A stretch of DNA of 64,000 nt from Cellulosimicrobium terreum (GTDB lineage Bacteria > Actinomycetota > Actinomycetes > Actinomycetales > Cellulomonadaceae): contig JACYFD010000002.1 of assembly GCA_014803435.1 (NCBI GenBank), positions 310,001-374,000 of the forward strand, read 5' to 3'. The translations under genes were made by a program, and so were the position numbers. The notes beneath the pieces are model-generated. The model was not told where the DNA came from. It did not search any database and worked only from the letters and a program-made list of their open reading frames with translations. Positions 6,314 through 15,691 of the stretch are shown here, one piece after another (within the stretch, counting starts at the first letter, position 1; every line of letters starts with the position of its first letter).

Positions 6314-7638
6314 CGCGCGGTCCTCCGGGCGACGGGAGCGGCTGGCGCGGACCCCGTCGACACTGACGACACTGACGACACTGACGACGCGACGGTGGCA
6401 GGGACCGACGCGCGGACCGTCCACCCGCCGTCGGGCGTCGGCCCGGCGTCGAACGCGCCGTCGAGACCTTCGGCGCGCTCGCGCATCGTCAGCAGGCCCG
6501 TGCCCGCGCTGAGCGCGGGGTCGGGGAGAGGCCTGCTCTCGGGTGCGCCGTCGTCGTGGACGGTGAGCACGACGACGTCCCCCGCGCGGTCCAGCCGTAC
6601 CGAGACCGGGGCGCCCGGTGCGTGCTTGAGGGCGTTCGTCAGCGCTTCCTGGGCGATCCGGTACAGCGCCTGGTCGGTGGCCGCAGGGAGGTCCGCGACC
6701 GCTGCGGGGTCCTGGGCGACGCTCACCGGGGTGCCGGTCACGCGCGCGGCGTCGAGGAGCGTGCCGAGCTCGGCGAGCCTGCCCGGCGCGACCACGGGCT
6801 CGGCGCCTCGGCGCTCGCTGCGCAGGAGCAGGATCATGGACCGCATCTCCTCGAGCGACGTGACGGCGCTCGTGCGCACCTGCTCCAGCACGGCGCGGTC
6901 CCGGGCGGCGTCCGGCGGGAGCTGGAGGGCCGCACCCGAGTGGATGGCGATCGCCGACAGGTGTGACGCGATGACGTCGTGGAGGTCGCGGGCCATCGCC
7001 GCGCGCTCCGCCCGGACAGCCTCGTGCTGGTCGAGCTCGGCGATCCGTTCGAGGTCCGACGCGCGCTGGCGCTCCAGGTCGGCCGTCCGTGCCGCGGCCT
7101 CCGCGAGCTCGCTCTTCGCGCGCACGTTCGTCGCCCACCACATCGGGACGAGGAGGACCGCGCCGAGCTGGAGGCCCATGTACACGAACTCCCGCACGTC
7201 CCGGGCCGCCTCGCCCGCGGCGACCGACCCGACCACCACGGCGGCGACGCCGACCCCCCACAGCCAGGCCCGCGCCGTCGGGCGTGACCAGAGGGCCGCC
7301 GCGTAGAGGAGGTCCCACAGCACGAGGGTGATCGCGAGGCTCCCGCCCCACGCGAGGTCGACGCACGTGACCACGACGCCCCCGCCGAGCGCGAGCATCG
7401 GGTGCTGACGCTTGACGAGGATGAGCAGGCACCCCAGGGCGAGCAGCGCGACCCGCCACCACGGCTCGCCGGGCTCGACGACGAACGGCGCGTCGACCAG
7501 ACCGACGAGCCCGACCTCCAGCAGCAACCACCCCACGGCGAACGTCACGGCTGCCGAGAACACGTCGTTGCGGCGGTCCTCGATCCGCACCATCTGGCCG
7601 ACGGCGCCGTCGCGGGACCACCAGCGTGCTGAGCTCAC
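6310..7638 (-). CDS. NarL-type sensor histidine kinase
   Basis: The 442-residue protein begins with several membrane segments (about residues 25-175), then a coiled linker (ADLERQRASDLERIAELDQ), a HisKA_3 dimerisation domain with the phospho-acceptor His in ARDLHDVIASHLS, and a HATPase domain (IAQEALTNALKHA; GTGLLTMRERAEGL). This is the DesK/NarX-like class common in actinobacteria. GTG 7638 is chosen because homologous starts precede the first membrane helix closely. The C-terminus ends in a serine-rich tail written by a 9-bp tandem repeat. No dedicated extracellular sensor loop is evident, so the membrane itself may be what is sensed. Confidence 0.88.
   Translation of the reverse strand: MSSARWWSRDGAVGQMVRIEDRRNDVFSAAVTFAVGWLLLEVGLVGLVDAPFVVEPGEPWWRVALLALGCLLILVKRQHPMLALGGGVVVTCVDLAWGGSLAITLVLWDLLYAAALWSRPTARAWLWGVGVAAVVVGSVAAGEAARDVREFVYMGLQLGAVLLVPMWWATNVRAKSELAEAAARTADLERQRASDLERIAELDQHEAVRAERAAMARDLHDVIASHLSAIAIHSGAALQLPPDAARDRAVLEQVRTSAVTSLEEMRSMILLLRSERRGAEPVVAPGRLAELGTLLDAARVTGTPVSVAQDPAAVADLPAATDQALYRIAQEALTNALKHAPGAPVSVRLDRAGDVVVLTVHDDGAPESRPLPDPALSAGTGLLTMRERAEGLDGAFDAGPTPDGGWTVRASVPATVASSVSSVSSVSTGSAPAAPVARRTAR
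6361..6387. repeat. Three tandem copies of a 9-bp unit
   Basis: CACTGACGA is repeated three times without mismatch inside the last codons of the histidine kinase. It encodes a Ser-Val-Ser type tail. Copy number could vary by slippage without changing frame. Confidence 0.9.
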
Positions 7639-7766
7639 GAACCCATCCCAGCACACAGGTCGCCCGGACGGATCGGCCGAACGGTGTAGGCGGGCCGCCG
7701 CCCGGGCACGACGATCGCCCGTCCGGCCGACGACGGGCCTCGCGCCCGCAGGAGAAGGTCCGTCGC

Positions 7767-8603
7767 ATGGACATCCCCCTCGACCTCGGCGGCGCCGACG
7801 CGGCCGGTCTCGGCCTCGCTGCGACCGCCGGCCTGCTCGTCGTGCTCGCGCTCGTCGACTCGACGAGCTTCGGCACGCTGCTCGTGCCGGTGTGGCTCCT
7901 GCTCGCACCCGGCCGGCTGCGGGCCGGCCGCATCCTCACCTACCTCGGCACGGTCGCGGGCGCGTACCTCGGCATCGGGATCGTGGTGATGCTCGGCGCG
8001 GGGGCCTTCCTGGACCGGTTCGGCGACGCGCTCGACACGCGTGCCGCGGCGATCGTCCAGCTCCTCCTGGGGATCGGGCTGTTCGCGCTGAGCTTCCGGT
8101 TCGACGGGAAGCGCGCCGCGCGGCGGGCCGAGACCGCGGCGGCCGAGGGCGGCCCGGCCCGACCGGGACGGCTGTCCCGCTGGCGCGAGCGTGCCCTCGG
8201 GATCGAGGCAGCCGCGGACCCCGTGACGGGTACGGCGACGGGCGACGGCACCCTGAGGACCCGCGCCTCGGTGCTTCCGCTCGTGGGGCTCGCGCTCGGC
8301 GCGGTCGCGATCGAGGTCGCCTCGATGCTGCCCTACCTCGCCGCGATCGGGATCATCACGACGTCCGACGTCGGGCGGCCCGCGTCAGCCGGTGTCCTCG
8401 CCGCGTACTGCGTCGTGATGGTCGCGCCGGCGCTCCTGCTGCTCCTGGGCCGGCTCGTCGCGGCGCGTGCCGTCGACCCGCTGCTGCGCCGGCTCGACCG
8501 GTGGCTCACGAAGAACGCCGCCGAGATGACCGGCTGGGTCCTCGGGATCCTCGGTGTCCTGCTCGCGCTGAACGCGATCGGACGCCTCGGCTGGACGGGC
8601 TGA
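7767..8603 (+). CDS. GAP/Sap-family polytopic membrane protein
   Basis: The 278-residue protein has six or so hydrophobic segments, an Asp-Ser-Thr in the first loop (ALVDSTSFGTLLVP) and a long charged cytoplasmic loop (about residues 110-165). This pattern fits the GAP family, which includes the mycobacterial Sap protein linked to lipid transport; the function here is unknown. The ATG at 7767 has AGGAGAAGG upstream. It is divergent from the two-component system (128-bp gap) and could be one of its targets. Confidence 0.7.
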   Translation: MDIPLDLGGADAAGLGLAATAGLLVVLALVDSTSFGTLLVPVWLLLAPGRLRAGRILTYLGTVAGAYLGIGIVVMLGAGAFLDRFGDALDTRAAAIVQLLLGIGLFALSFRFDGKRAARRAETAAAEGGPARPGRLSRWRERALGIEAAADPVTGTATGDGTLRTRASVLPLVGLALGAVAIEVASMLPYLAAIGIITTSDVGRPASAGVLAAYCVVMVAPALLLLLGRLVAARAVDPLLRRLDRWLTKNAAEMTGWVLGILGVLLALNAIGRLGWTG

Positions 8604-8613
8604 GGAGCCAGGG

Positions 8614-10368
8614 TCAGCGGGCCCGACGCCGCAGCGCCAGCGTGACGGTACCGGCCAGCGCCAGCGCGGCCGCGAGCGCGACGGGAACGACCAGAGCGCT
8701 CCCCGTCGTCGCGAGCGCGCCACCCGGGGAGGGGCGCTCCGCCGCAGCGGTCGGGGTGACGGCGCCCTGGACAGGCGGGTCCGTCGGGTCCGCCGAGTCC
8801 GTTGGCTTGGTGGTGCCGGGGTCCGTCGGGTCGGTGGGGTCGACGGGCGGGTCAGCAGGGTCCGGCGGGTCGATCAGGTCGGACGGTTCCGTCGCGATGT
8901 TGGTGAGGGTGAGCTCGAGGGTCGTGGTGTCGCCGACGACGAACGACGCGGTGCCGTCCGCGTCGACGTCGACCCCGTCGCCGGACCAGGACGGCTCGTC
9001 CCACGTCACCTCGTCGATCTCGGGAATGGCGACCTCGGACAGCTCGACCGTCGACCCGGTGGGCAGACCGTCCACGACGACCGGTTCGCCGACGCGGAGC
9101 GTCAGCGCGTCCCCGACGACGTCGTCGACGCGCTGCTCCACGACGAACGCGGTCCCTGCCGGGACGAGGTCTGCGGCGTCGCCGTCGACGACCTTGGTGA
9201 CCTCGAAACCTCCCGTGGGCGACTCCTCGCTCGACCCTCCGCACGGGATGGCGCCCGCGAAGAGGAACGCGTGGGCCTCGCCCTCGCCCGCGAGGACGAG
9301 GTTGCGCGCGACGACCTGCCCGTCGAGCGGCGAGGCCGAGACCGTGAGGTCGGCGTCCGGCGCGTAGACCGAACCGTCGATCCGGACCGGGCTGGTGAGC
9401 GAGACCGACCCGGTCAGGGCCGACAGGTCCCAGAGGATGTACGGCGAGTACGCACCCTGCGGGTCCGTCCGGAAACCCGTGAGATCCGTCGTGCCGGCGG
9501 GGACTCGGATCACCAGCGGGTTGGCCGGCCCGGGCTGTGCGCTGCCGTCGGAGAGCTGGAGCAGCCCCGCACCGGCGACGTCGGCGTAGTCGACGACGTT
9601 CGGGGTGTCCGCGGCGAGCGGCTCGAGCACGAAGCGCTCACCCCAGGCGCTCGCGACCCCGACCTGGTGGCCGGCGCCCGTGGCAGAACCCAGGTCGGTG
9701 AGGCACTGCTGGACCGTCCCGACAGAGGTCGCACCCGCCTCGACGTAGCTCGTGACGTCGTCGCGCTCCGTGCGGACCGTGTCCTTGCCGGCGGGCCAGG
9801 CCTGGTTCGTGGCGTCGATCGCGGGGGCGTCGTCCGTCGACGTGCGCCACCGGACCCAGCCGGCGCGCTCGTAGGCGGCGAAGTCGGTGCTGTCCTGCGC
9901 GACCTTGAGGTAGCCCGCGAGCGCCGGGTCGCCCCCGGAGCCGGCGTTCTTGATCTCCACGAGCCCGGACTCTGTGGAGTACGAGCCGATCAGGAGCCGG
10001 GTGGGGTCGCCGTCGACCGTGGGGATCGTGTAGTCGGCCGTGCCCGTCACGAAGTGGTGGATGGCATAGGTCCCGCCTCCGCTGCGCGTGACGGTGAGCT
10101 CGCCTCCGACCGCGATGCTGCCCTCGGTCTCCTGATTGGCGAGGGTCGCGTCCTGGCGCGCGTAGACGCTGAAGCCGCCGGCGAGGTCGAACGGGTTGAC
10201 GGCCGACGCCGTGCTGGCCGGGCTGGCCGTACTGGCGGTTCCGGCGGCTGCCGATGCCTGCGCGGCGGCGGCCGGGACGAGCGCGAGGGCGCTCGCGACG
10301 ACGGCTGTCCCGAGACGTCGGGCGGTGCTGGTCCTGCGTCCGCGGTGTGCTCGCGGTGTCGTGGTCAC
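8614..10368 (-). CDS. Choice-of-anchor A surface protein with LPXTG-like sorting signal
   Basis: The 584-residue protein has a signal peptide (residues about 1-40, cut near AQASA), a choice-of-anchor A domain (NPFDLAGGFSVYARQD near residue 60, ending around 360), a DUF5979-like beta domain (GGFEVTKVVDGDA onward), a Pro/Asp/Thr-rich wall-spanning stretch, and the sorting signal LATTG (residues 552-556) followed by a membrane helix and RRRAR. It is therefore a cell-wall-anchored adhesin or matrix protein. No sortase gene lies in the window. Two very strong hairpins and a smaller one lie between its GTG (10368, GGAGG upstream) and the flotillin gene. Confidence 0.85.
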   Translation of the reverse strand: MTTTPRAHRGRRTSTARRLGTAVVASALALVPAAAAQASAAAGTASTASPASTASAVNPFDLAGGFSVYARQDATLANQETEGSIAVGGELTVTRSGGGTYAIHHFVTGTADYTIPTVDGDPTRLLIGSYSTESGLVEIKNAGSGGDPALAGYLKVAQDSTDFAAYERAGWVRWRTSTDDAPAIDATNQAWPAGKDTVRTERDDVTSYVEAGATSVGTVQQCLTDLGSATGAGHQVGVASAWGERFVLEPLAADTPNVVDYADVAGAGLLQLSDGSAQPGPANPLVIRVPAGTTDLTGFRTDPQGAYSPYILWDLSALTGSVSLTSPVRIDGSVYAPDADLTVSASPLDGQVVARNLVLAGEGEAHAFLFAGAIPCGGSSEESPTGGFEVTKVVDGDAADLVPAGTAFVVEQRVDDVVGDALTLRVGEPVVVDGLPTGSTVELSEVAIPEIDEVTWDEPSWSGDGVDVDADGTASFVVGDTTTLELTLTNIATEPSDLIDPPDPADPPVDPTDPTDPGTTKPTDSADPTDPPVQGAVTPTAAAERPSPGGALATTGSALVVPVALAAALALAGTVTLALRRRAR

Positions 10369-10432
10369 GGGTCGTCCTCCAGGGCGTGAGCCGGGGAGCG
10401 ACGATGGTCCGGGCGGTGTTCGGTGTGTCGTC

Positions 10433-10448
10433 CTGGACAACCGTCCAG
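10433..10448. promoter_or_regulatory. Small hairpin upstream of the surface-protein gene
   Basis: CTGGAC-AACC-GTCCAG, perfect 6-base arms. It lies 65 bases upstream of the surface-protein start on the minus strand, so it may be in that mRNA leader. A role is not shown. Confidence 0.35.
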
Positions 10449-10488
10449 CAACGCCCAGGGTTCCCGTTCCACGGGACGAGGGACCTGT

Positions 10489-10526
10489 GGCGTCGAGGTC
10501 GGGACCAAGGTCCCGACCTCGACGCC
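10489..10526. terminator. Perfect 18-bp hairpin
   Basis: GGCGTCGAGGTCGGGACC, a two-base AA loop, then the exact reverse complement. It lies 16 bp from an equally strong hairpin. No T-run follows on either strand. In high-GC actinobacteria such hairpins commonly act as terminators; here one would serve the flotillin operon. Two in a row is unusual. Confidence 0.6.
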
Positions 10527-10542
10527 GTCGCACAGCCGTCGC

Positions 10543-10585
10543 GCAGACGTGGCCCGCCCGGTGAGACCGGACGGGCCACGTCTGC
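10543..10585 (-). terminator. 20-bp hairpin after the flotillin operon
   Basis: Arms of 20 bases beginning GCAGACGTGGCCCG pair with one mismatch around a 3-base loop. It starts 18 bp after the flotillin stop on the minus strand, the expected place for a terminator. Confidence 0.7.
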
Positions 10586-10602
10586 GTGCTCGGTACGAGC
10601 TG

Positions 10603-12066
10603 TCAGGACGAGGAGGAGCCGTTCGTCCTGTCCGCACCGGCCAGGGTGCTGCCCGCGAGCCCCGCGATGAGCTGGTTGATGTCGACACCCGTGAGCTGCT
10701 TGATCACGCCCTGGCCCTCGCCGAGGACGGACGCGACGTTCTTGGTGACCGCCGACGCACCGTCGGTGGAGATGACGGTCATGCCCTGGATGTTGCCGAT
10801 GGGCTCGGCCGCCGCCCGGACGATCTCCGGCAGGCGCTCGATGAGCTCCTGCACGAGGGCTGCCTCGCCGTACTTCTTGAGCGCCTCGGCCTTGGCGTCG
10901 GTCGTGATCGCCTCGGCGCGACCCTCGGCCTCGATCGCGAAGGCGCGCGCCTCACCCTCGGCCTTGATACCGGCGGCGTTGGCGACCTGACGGTCGCGCT
11001 CGGCCTCACCGGCGCGGCGCACGGCCGCGGCGGACGCCTCGGCGTCCTGGATCGCCGCCGTCTTGTTGGCCTCGGCGATGACGGTGCGCTTGTACGCGTC
11101 GGCCTCGGTCGCCGCGTTCGCGGCGTCACGACGTGCGTTCGCCTCCTGGACCTCGGCGTACGCCTTGGCCTCGGCAGGCTTGCGGACCTCGATGTCGAGC
11201 CGCTCCTGCGTCACGCGCGCCTGCTCGGCGAGCGCCTCGCGCTCCTGCTGCGCGACGAGCCGGTCCTGCTCGGCGCGGGCCAGCTGGCCGGCCGCGTCCG
11301 CCTCGGCGTTGGCGCGGTCGGTGTCCGCCTTGATGACGGCGCGCTTGAGGTCGAGCGCCTTCTGGCGCTCGGCGATCTGCTCGGCCGCCTCGATGACGGC
11401 GAACTCGGACGCGCGCTGCGCCTCGGCCTCGGACACCTCGGCGACCTGGCGGGCCCGGGCGTTCTCGGCGCGACCCAGGTTGGCGAGGTAGTCGGAGCCG
11501 GGGGTCGAGATGTCGGAGATGTTGAGCAGGTCGACCTGCAGGCCCTGCTCCGAGAGGTCGGCCTTGGTGGACTCGACGACGCGGTCGGACAGGCCCTTGC
11601 GGTCGGAGATGATCTGCTCGATCGTCATGTCGCCGACGATGGAGCGCAGCGAGCCCTCGAGGGACTCCTTGATGATCTCGGTGAGGGTGCCCTGCTGGGA
11701 GAGGAAGCGCTGGGCGGCACGGCGCACGCCCTCCTCGTCACCGCGGACCTTGAAGTTGATCGACGCCTTGATGGCGATCTTGATGCGGTGCTTGTCCACA
11801 CCCTCGACCGTGATGCCGATCTGGCGCTGCTCGAGCGAGATCGGGAAGCCCTGCTGCAGGATCGGCCAGACGAACGTGCGTCCGCCCACGATGACCTTCT
11901 GGCCGGTGCCGCCGGCCTCCTTGCGGCCCGCGCCGCGACCCACGATGACGAGGGCCTCGTTCGGCGGGACGCGGCGGATGCGCTTGCTGATGAAGACGAC
12001 CACCGCGAAGAACGCGATGACGAGGGCGACGATCGCGATGGTGGTGATGAGGTTTCTGTCGTCCAT
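10603..12066 (-). CDS. Flotillin-like membrane scaffold protein
   Basis: The 487-residue protein has one N-terminal membrane helix (about residues 8-27), an SPFH/PHB domain (VPPNEALVIVGRG to DISTPGSDYLANLG) and a long Ala/Glu-rich coiled coil with many EAEA repeats (about 215-420), ending in a short C-terminal region. This is the flotillin/YuaG architecture. Flotillins organise membrane microdomains and in Bacillus work with an NfeD partner; the NfeD gene is directly upstream here (82 bp). A very strong hairpin follows the stop. Confidence 0.93.
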   Translation of the reverse strand: MDDRNLITTIAIVALVIAFFAVVVFISKRIRRVPPNEALVIVGRGAGRKEAGGTGQKVIVGGRTFVWPILQQGFPISLEQRQIGITVEGVDKHRIKIAIKASINFKVRGDEEGVRRAAQRFLSQQGTLTEIIKESLEGSLRSIVGDMTIEQIISDRKGLSDRVVESTKADLSEQGLQVDLLNISDISTPGSDYLANLGRAENARARQVAEVSEAEAQRASEFAVIEAAEQIAERQKALDLKRAVIKADTDRANAEADAAGQLARAEQDRLVAQQEREALAEQARVTQERLDIEVRKPAEAKAYAEVQEANARRDAANAATEADAYKRTVIAEANKTAAIQDAEASAAAVRRAGEAERDRQVANAAGIKAEGEARAFAIEAEGRAEAITTDAKAEALKKYGEAALVQELIERLPEIVRAAAEPIGNIQGMTVISTDGASAVTKNVASVLGEGQGVIKQLTGVDINQLIAGLAGSTLAGADRTNGSSSS

Positions 12067-12148
12067 GGTGGCGCGCCGGGGCGCGGTTTCCTTCCGGTCG
12101 GGCGGGTGTGCAGGTGCCCGGTGCCTCCGGGCGAGGAGCTGGGTGGGG

Positions 12149-12619
12149 TCAGTCGTTCGCGAAGTGGCGCTGGACGCGCACCTTGCTGCCGGACTGCTCG
12201 AGCACGACGACGCGTGCCCCCTCGGGGATCGGCTCGTCGGACCACGCGAGGCGGCGCTCGAGCTCGTGCACGGCGTCGAGCGAGACCTCGCCGCGCGCCG
12301 GGTCGATCGCGGTCGTGGCGGTGCCCTGCACGCCGACGAGCGAGGCGGCGACCCCGCTCTCCGACGAGCGCAGGTTCTTGACCAGGACCTGGACGAGCGC
12401 GACTACGACGACGGCGACCACGAGCGAGCCCACGTAGGCGATCCAGGTCGGCAGGTCGTTCACCGTGACGATCGCGCCGACGGCGCCGAAGACGACCCCG
12501 CCGACACCCAGGGACGTCCCCGACACGGCGCCGTCGCCGATGTCGAGGAACTCGCCGACGAGCAGGGACAGGAGCAGGAGTGCGAGCCCGGCGATGCCGA
12601 TGACGACGAAGACGATCAT
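12149..12619 (-). CDS. NfeD-like membrane protein (flotillin partner)
   Basis: The 156-residue protein has hydrophobic helices at about 1-20, 35-55 and 58-78, followed by a C-terminal OB-fold of the NfeD type (VGVQGTATTAIDPARGEV; PIPEGARVVVLEQSGSKVRVQ). It is encoded just upstream of the flotillin on the same strand, the YuaF-YuaG arrangement. The ATG at 12619 has a TGAGGA site. The two proteins probably act together at the membrane. Confidence 0.88.
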   Translation of the reverse strand: MIVFVVIGIAGLALLLLSLLVGEFLDIGDGAVSGTSLGVGGVVFGAVGAIVTVNDLPTWIAYVGSLVVAVVVVALVQVLVKNLRSSESGVAASLVGVQGTATTAIDPARGEVSLDAVHELERRLAWSDEPIPEGARVVVLEQSGSKVRVQRHFAND

Positions 12620-12819
12620 GCAGGTTCCTCACTGCCCTCGCGGGCGCGCTCGTGCGGCGTGTGGAGTTGTCGTGACTGTCAGAACACCCTATCGTGACCC
12701 GACCTTTCAGCGGCAGCCCCCAGGGGCGCCGGGCATGGGGAGGACTACCCTCCCCGGCGCACCGCTGCCCGTGGGCGAGGCGACAGCCGCGTCGCCTGGC
12801 GGCGAGGGAGGACTGATGC

Positions 12820-13935
12820 TTGGGTCTGACCATGTGGCTCACCATCATCGGCGCGGCGCTCCTCGTCGTCGGTCTCGCGTCCGCCTGGGTGCTGGCCCGG
12901 GAACGTCCGGGCGTGCCCGCCGAGGGGTGGTTCCCCGACCCGTCGACGACGGTGGCGCGCCGCCGGTCCTGGGACTCGCGGGCCTGGACCGCACGGCTGG
13001 ACGACGTCGGCCCCGCCGCTGACCGCGGGCGGCTGTTCCGTGGGCGCTTCTGGGGCGCGTGGGTGTGGTTCGTGCTCGGCGCCGTCCTGGTCCTGGTCGT
13101 CATGGGCGTCGTCTACCTCGCGGGCGAGAACGAGCACGTGCTCGGCGCCGGGAGCCTCGTGGCGATGGCCCTCGTCTGCTGGGCGTTCTACCGGTTCGTC
13201 GACCGTCAGCTCGGGCTCGGGGACGTGGTCCGGCCGCTGCAGGTCGTGGCCGTCGCGGTCGGCACGGCGGGCGGGACCCTCGCGATCTCGGCGAACGTCA
13301 CGGGGGTGATCATCGGTGAGGGCGGGATCAGCGCAGGCACCGCGGCCGTCGGGTTCGTCGAGGAGGGCACGAAGCTGCTCGTCCCGCTCCTGCTGCTCGT
13401 GTTCGTCGCCGCCTACCGCGACCCTCGCGCGGGGATCGCGATCGGGCTGGCGTCGGGCTTCGGGTTCGCCGTCGCGGAGACCACCGTCTACGCGTACCAG
13501 TTCGTCGCAGGGGTGACGCCGGAGTTCTGCGGCGCCGACGGACCGGAGCTGACACCCCTGGCCATCGTGCAGGCGCAGGTAGCCCGGGTGTTCACCGTCT
13601 CGCCGGTGCACTGGCTGCTGACCGGGATCGCGACCGCGGTCGCGTGGCGGCTCTGGTACCTCCACGGGCGGCGCGGGACACCCGGAGCGGTCCTCGCGAT
13701 CCTCGCCGTCATGGTCGTGCACTCCCTCAACGACTCCTCGGCCACGGCGTTCTGCGACCCCGCGGAGGCGTCCTTCGCCGCGCTCGGGCGCTACGCCCTG
13801 CTCGTCGTGATGTACCTCGTCTTCAAGGCGTGGGCGCGCAAGAGCACCCCGCCGCAGCTCATCGGCGTCGTCTCGCGAGGCTGGGTGCCGAAGCACCTGC
13901 CGAAGCAGGCGGCAGACCGGGGGGGCGCATCGTGA
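12820..13935 (+). CDS. PrsW-family intramembrane metalloprotease
   Basis: The protein has a short N-terminal helix, a DUF2510-type W-F-P-D-P-S segment (about residues 33-40), then eight or so membrane helices with the PrsW signature: FVEEGTKLLVP (catalytic Glu pair), GFAVAET, and the late His motifs SPVHWLLTG and VVHSLND. PrsW proteases cut membrane proteins such as anti-sigma factors. I take TTG 12820 because GGAGG stands 7-8 bases before it; ATG 12832 is the alternative (367 versus 371 residues). The stop overlaps the ABC ATPase start (GTGA), so all three downstream genes form one operon. Confidence 0.88.
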   Translation: MGLTMWLTIIGAALLVVGLASAWVLARERPGVPAEGWFPDPSTTVARRRSWDSRAWTARLDDVGPAADRGRLFRGRFWGAWVWFVLGAVLVLVVMGVVYLAGENEHVLGAGSLVAMALVCWAFYRFVDRQLGLGDVVRPLQVVAVAVGTAGGTLAISANVTGVIIGEGGISAGTAAVGFVEEGTKLLVPLLLLVFVAAYRDPRAGIAIGLASGFGFAVAETTVYAYQFVAGVTPEFCGADGPELTPLAIVQAQVARVFTVSPVHWLLTGIATAVAWRLWYLHGRRGTPGAVLAILAVMVVHSLNDSSATAFCDPAEASFAALGRYALLVVMYLVFKAWARKSTPPQLIGVVSRGWVPKHLPKQAADRGGAS

Positions 13936-14849
13936 TCGAGGTCGAGCACGTCACGAAGACGTACGGCGACAAGGTCGCCGTCGACGACCTCAGCTTCGTG
14001 GTGCGCACCGGACGGGTCACGGGGCTCCTCGGTCCGAACGGCGCGGGCAAGTCCACGACCATGCGCATGATCCTCGGGCTCCACCGCCCGACGGGCGGCG
14101 TGGTGCGCGTCGACGGCCGGGCGTTCGTCGACGACCCGGCGCCCCTGACCGCGATCGGCGCCATGCTCGACGCGCACGCGGTCCACCCCGGCCGGACGGC
14201 GCGCACCTACCTGCGCGCGCTCGCCCTCACGCACCGCCTGCCCGCCCCCCGGGTCGACGAGGTGCTGGAGACGACGGGACTCGCGTCCGTCGCCGACCGG
14301 CGCGTCGGCACGTACTCGCTGGGGATGGGCCAGAGGCTGGGCATCGCCGCGGCGCTCCTCGGCCGGCCCCGCACGCTGGTGCTCGACGAGCCCGTCAACG
14401 GTCTCGACCCGGACGGCGTCCACTGGGTGCGCGAGCTCGTCCGGTCGCTCGCTGCGGGCGGCACGACGGTCCTCGTCTCGAGCCACCTCATGAGCGAGAT
14501 GGCCCAGACCGCGGACGACGTCGTGGTGCTCGGCCGGGGGCGTCTCGTCGCGGCGGGGACGATCGACGAGGTCGTGTCCGCCGCGACCGGCGGCAGCGTC
14601 CGGGTCCGGACGTCCGACCCGGCCGAGCCCCTCGTCTCGGCGGTCCGTACGGCGGGCGGGAAGGTCACGGGTGCCGTCGACGGCGCGCTCGACGTGACGG
14701 GCCTGACGAGCGAGCAGGTGGGGAGGCTGGCGATCGAGACGGGAACGGCGCTCGCCGAGCTCGTCCCGCAGCACGCGTCCCTGGAGGACGCGTTCTTCGA
14801 GCTCACCAAGGACGCCGTGGAGTACACGACCGGAGAGGGGACCCCGTGA
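13932..14849 (+). CDS. ABC transporter ATP-binding protein
   Basis: The 305-residue protein has Walker A GPNGAGKS at residues 34-41, the signature YSLGMGQRLGIA, and Walker B LVLDEPVNGLDPDG. The sequence belongs to the BcrA/YhaQ-like group of drug and lantibiotic ATPases. GTG 13932 overlaps the PrsW stop and its own stop overlaps the permease start by four bases. It presumably energises the permease encoded next. Confidence 0.92.
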   Translation: MIEVEHVTKTYGDKVAVDDLSFVVRTGRVTGLLGPNGAGKSTTMRMILGLHRPTGGVVRVDGRAFVDDPAPLTAIGAMLDAHAVHPGRTARTYLRALALTHRLPAPRVDEVLETTGLASVADRRVGTYSLGMGQRLGIAAALLGRPRTLVLDEPVNGLDPDGVHWVRELVRSLAAGGTTVLVSSHLMSEMAQTADDVVVLGRGRLVAAGTIDEVVSAATGGSVRVRTSDPAEPLVSAVRTAGGKVTGAVDGALDVTGLTSEQVGRLAIETGTALAELVPQHASLEDAFFELTKDAVEYTTGEGTP

Positions 14850-15640
14850 CCAGCACCGCTGCGACCCAGGACCGTGCCGCTACGCGCGTGTCGTTCCGGG
14901 GGCTGCTCGCCTCCGAGTCCCTGAAGGCGCGCGGCCTGCGGTCGTCGTGGTGGCTGCTCTCCGTCGCCGTGCTCCTGCCGATCGTCATCGCCCTGGCCAC
15001 GGCCCTGACCGATGCGGACACCGGTGACGGCGCGACGTCGTCCGCGCTCGCGGCGGTCACCGGCACGAACTACCTGCCGCACCTGCTCCTCGTCCTGCTC
15101 GGGACGCTCGTCGCGACCACGGAGTACGAGCGCGGGGCGGTGGAGGTCACCTTCGCGGTCGTGCCGCGCCGGGTCCCCGTCGTCCTCGCGAAGGTCGTCC
15201 TTGTCGCCGTGGTCGCCCTGGTCGCGTCGCTCGTGTCGAGCGTCCTCGGGTACCTCACGGCGGCCGCCGTCCTCGGCGGTGACTCCCTGTCCGGGCTCGG
15301 AGACCCGGGAGTCCTCCGCGTGATCGTGGGCACCGCGTACTTCCAGGCCGCGTCCGCGGTGATCGCCGTCGCGGTCGGTCTCATGATCCGGTCGAGCATC
15401 GGGGCCGTCGCCGCGACCCTCGGCTTCCTCTACGCCGTCCCCGCGCTCCTGCAGGCGATCCCGGTCGCCGCTGTCACGGAGTTCGCGCGCACGTTCCCGG
15501 GACCGGAGTCGAGCATCCTGGAGCTGCCCGGCACGTCCGGCGACGGCTCGGACCTGGCGTGGAGCGTCGTCTGGGTCCTCGCCTGGACGGTCGTGGTGGT
15601 CGTGCTGGGGTGTGTCGTGGTCCGTCGCCGCGACGTCTGA
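14846..15640 (+). CDS. ABC-2-type permease
   Basis: The 264-residue protein has six hydrophobic segments and the ABC-2 permease pattern seen in BcrB-like proteins: cytoplasmic N-terminus with LLASESLKARGLRSSWW, a TEYERGAVEVTFAVVPRR loop, and a final pair of helices before RRRDV. The start overlaps the ATPase stop (GTGA). Substrate unknown; an operon with an intramembrane protease suggests an envelope role or self-resistance. Confidence 0.88.
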   Translation: MTSTAATQDRAATRVSFRGLLASESLKARGLRSSWWLLSVAVLLPIVIALATALTDADTGDGATSSALAAVTGTNYLPHLLLVLLGTLVATTEYERGAVEVTFAVVPRRVPVVLAKVVLVAVVALVASLVSSVLGYLTAAAVLGGDSLSGLGDPGVLRVIVGTAYFQAASAVIAVAVGLMIRSSIGAVAATLGFLYAVPALLQAIPVAAVTEFARTFPGPESSILELPGTSGDGSDLAWSVVWVLAWTVVVVVLGCVVVRRRDV

Positions 15641-15642
15641 CG

Positions 15643-15683
15643 CTGCCCGGGCGGGGCGGCCCGGGCGGCCCGGCCCGGGGCAG
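15643..15683. terminator. GC-rich hairpin between convergent genes
   Basis: CTGCCCGGGC pairs with GCCCGGGGCAG (one bulge) across a GC-rich centre. It fills the 51-bp gap between the permease and the convergent pyruvate oxidase gene and could terminate both. Confidence 0.5.
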
Positions 15684-15691
15684 GCGGGGTG

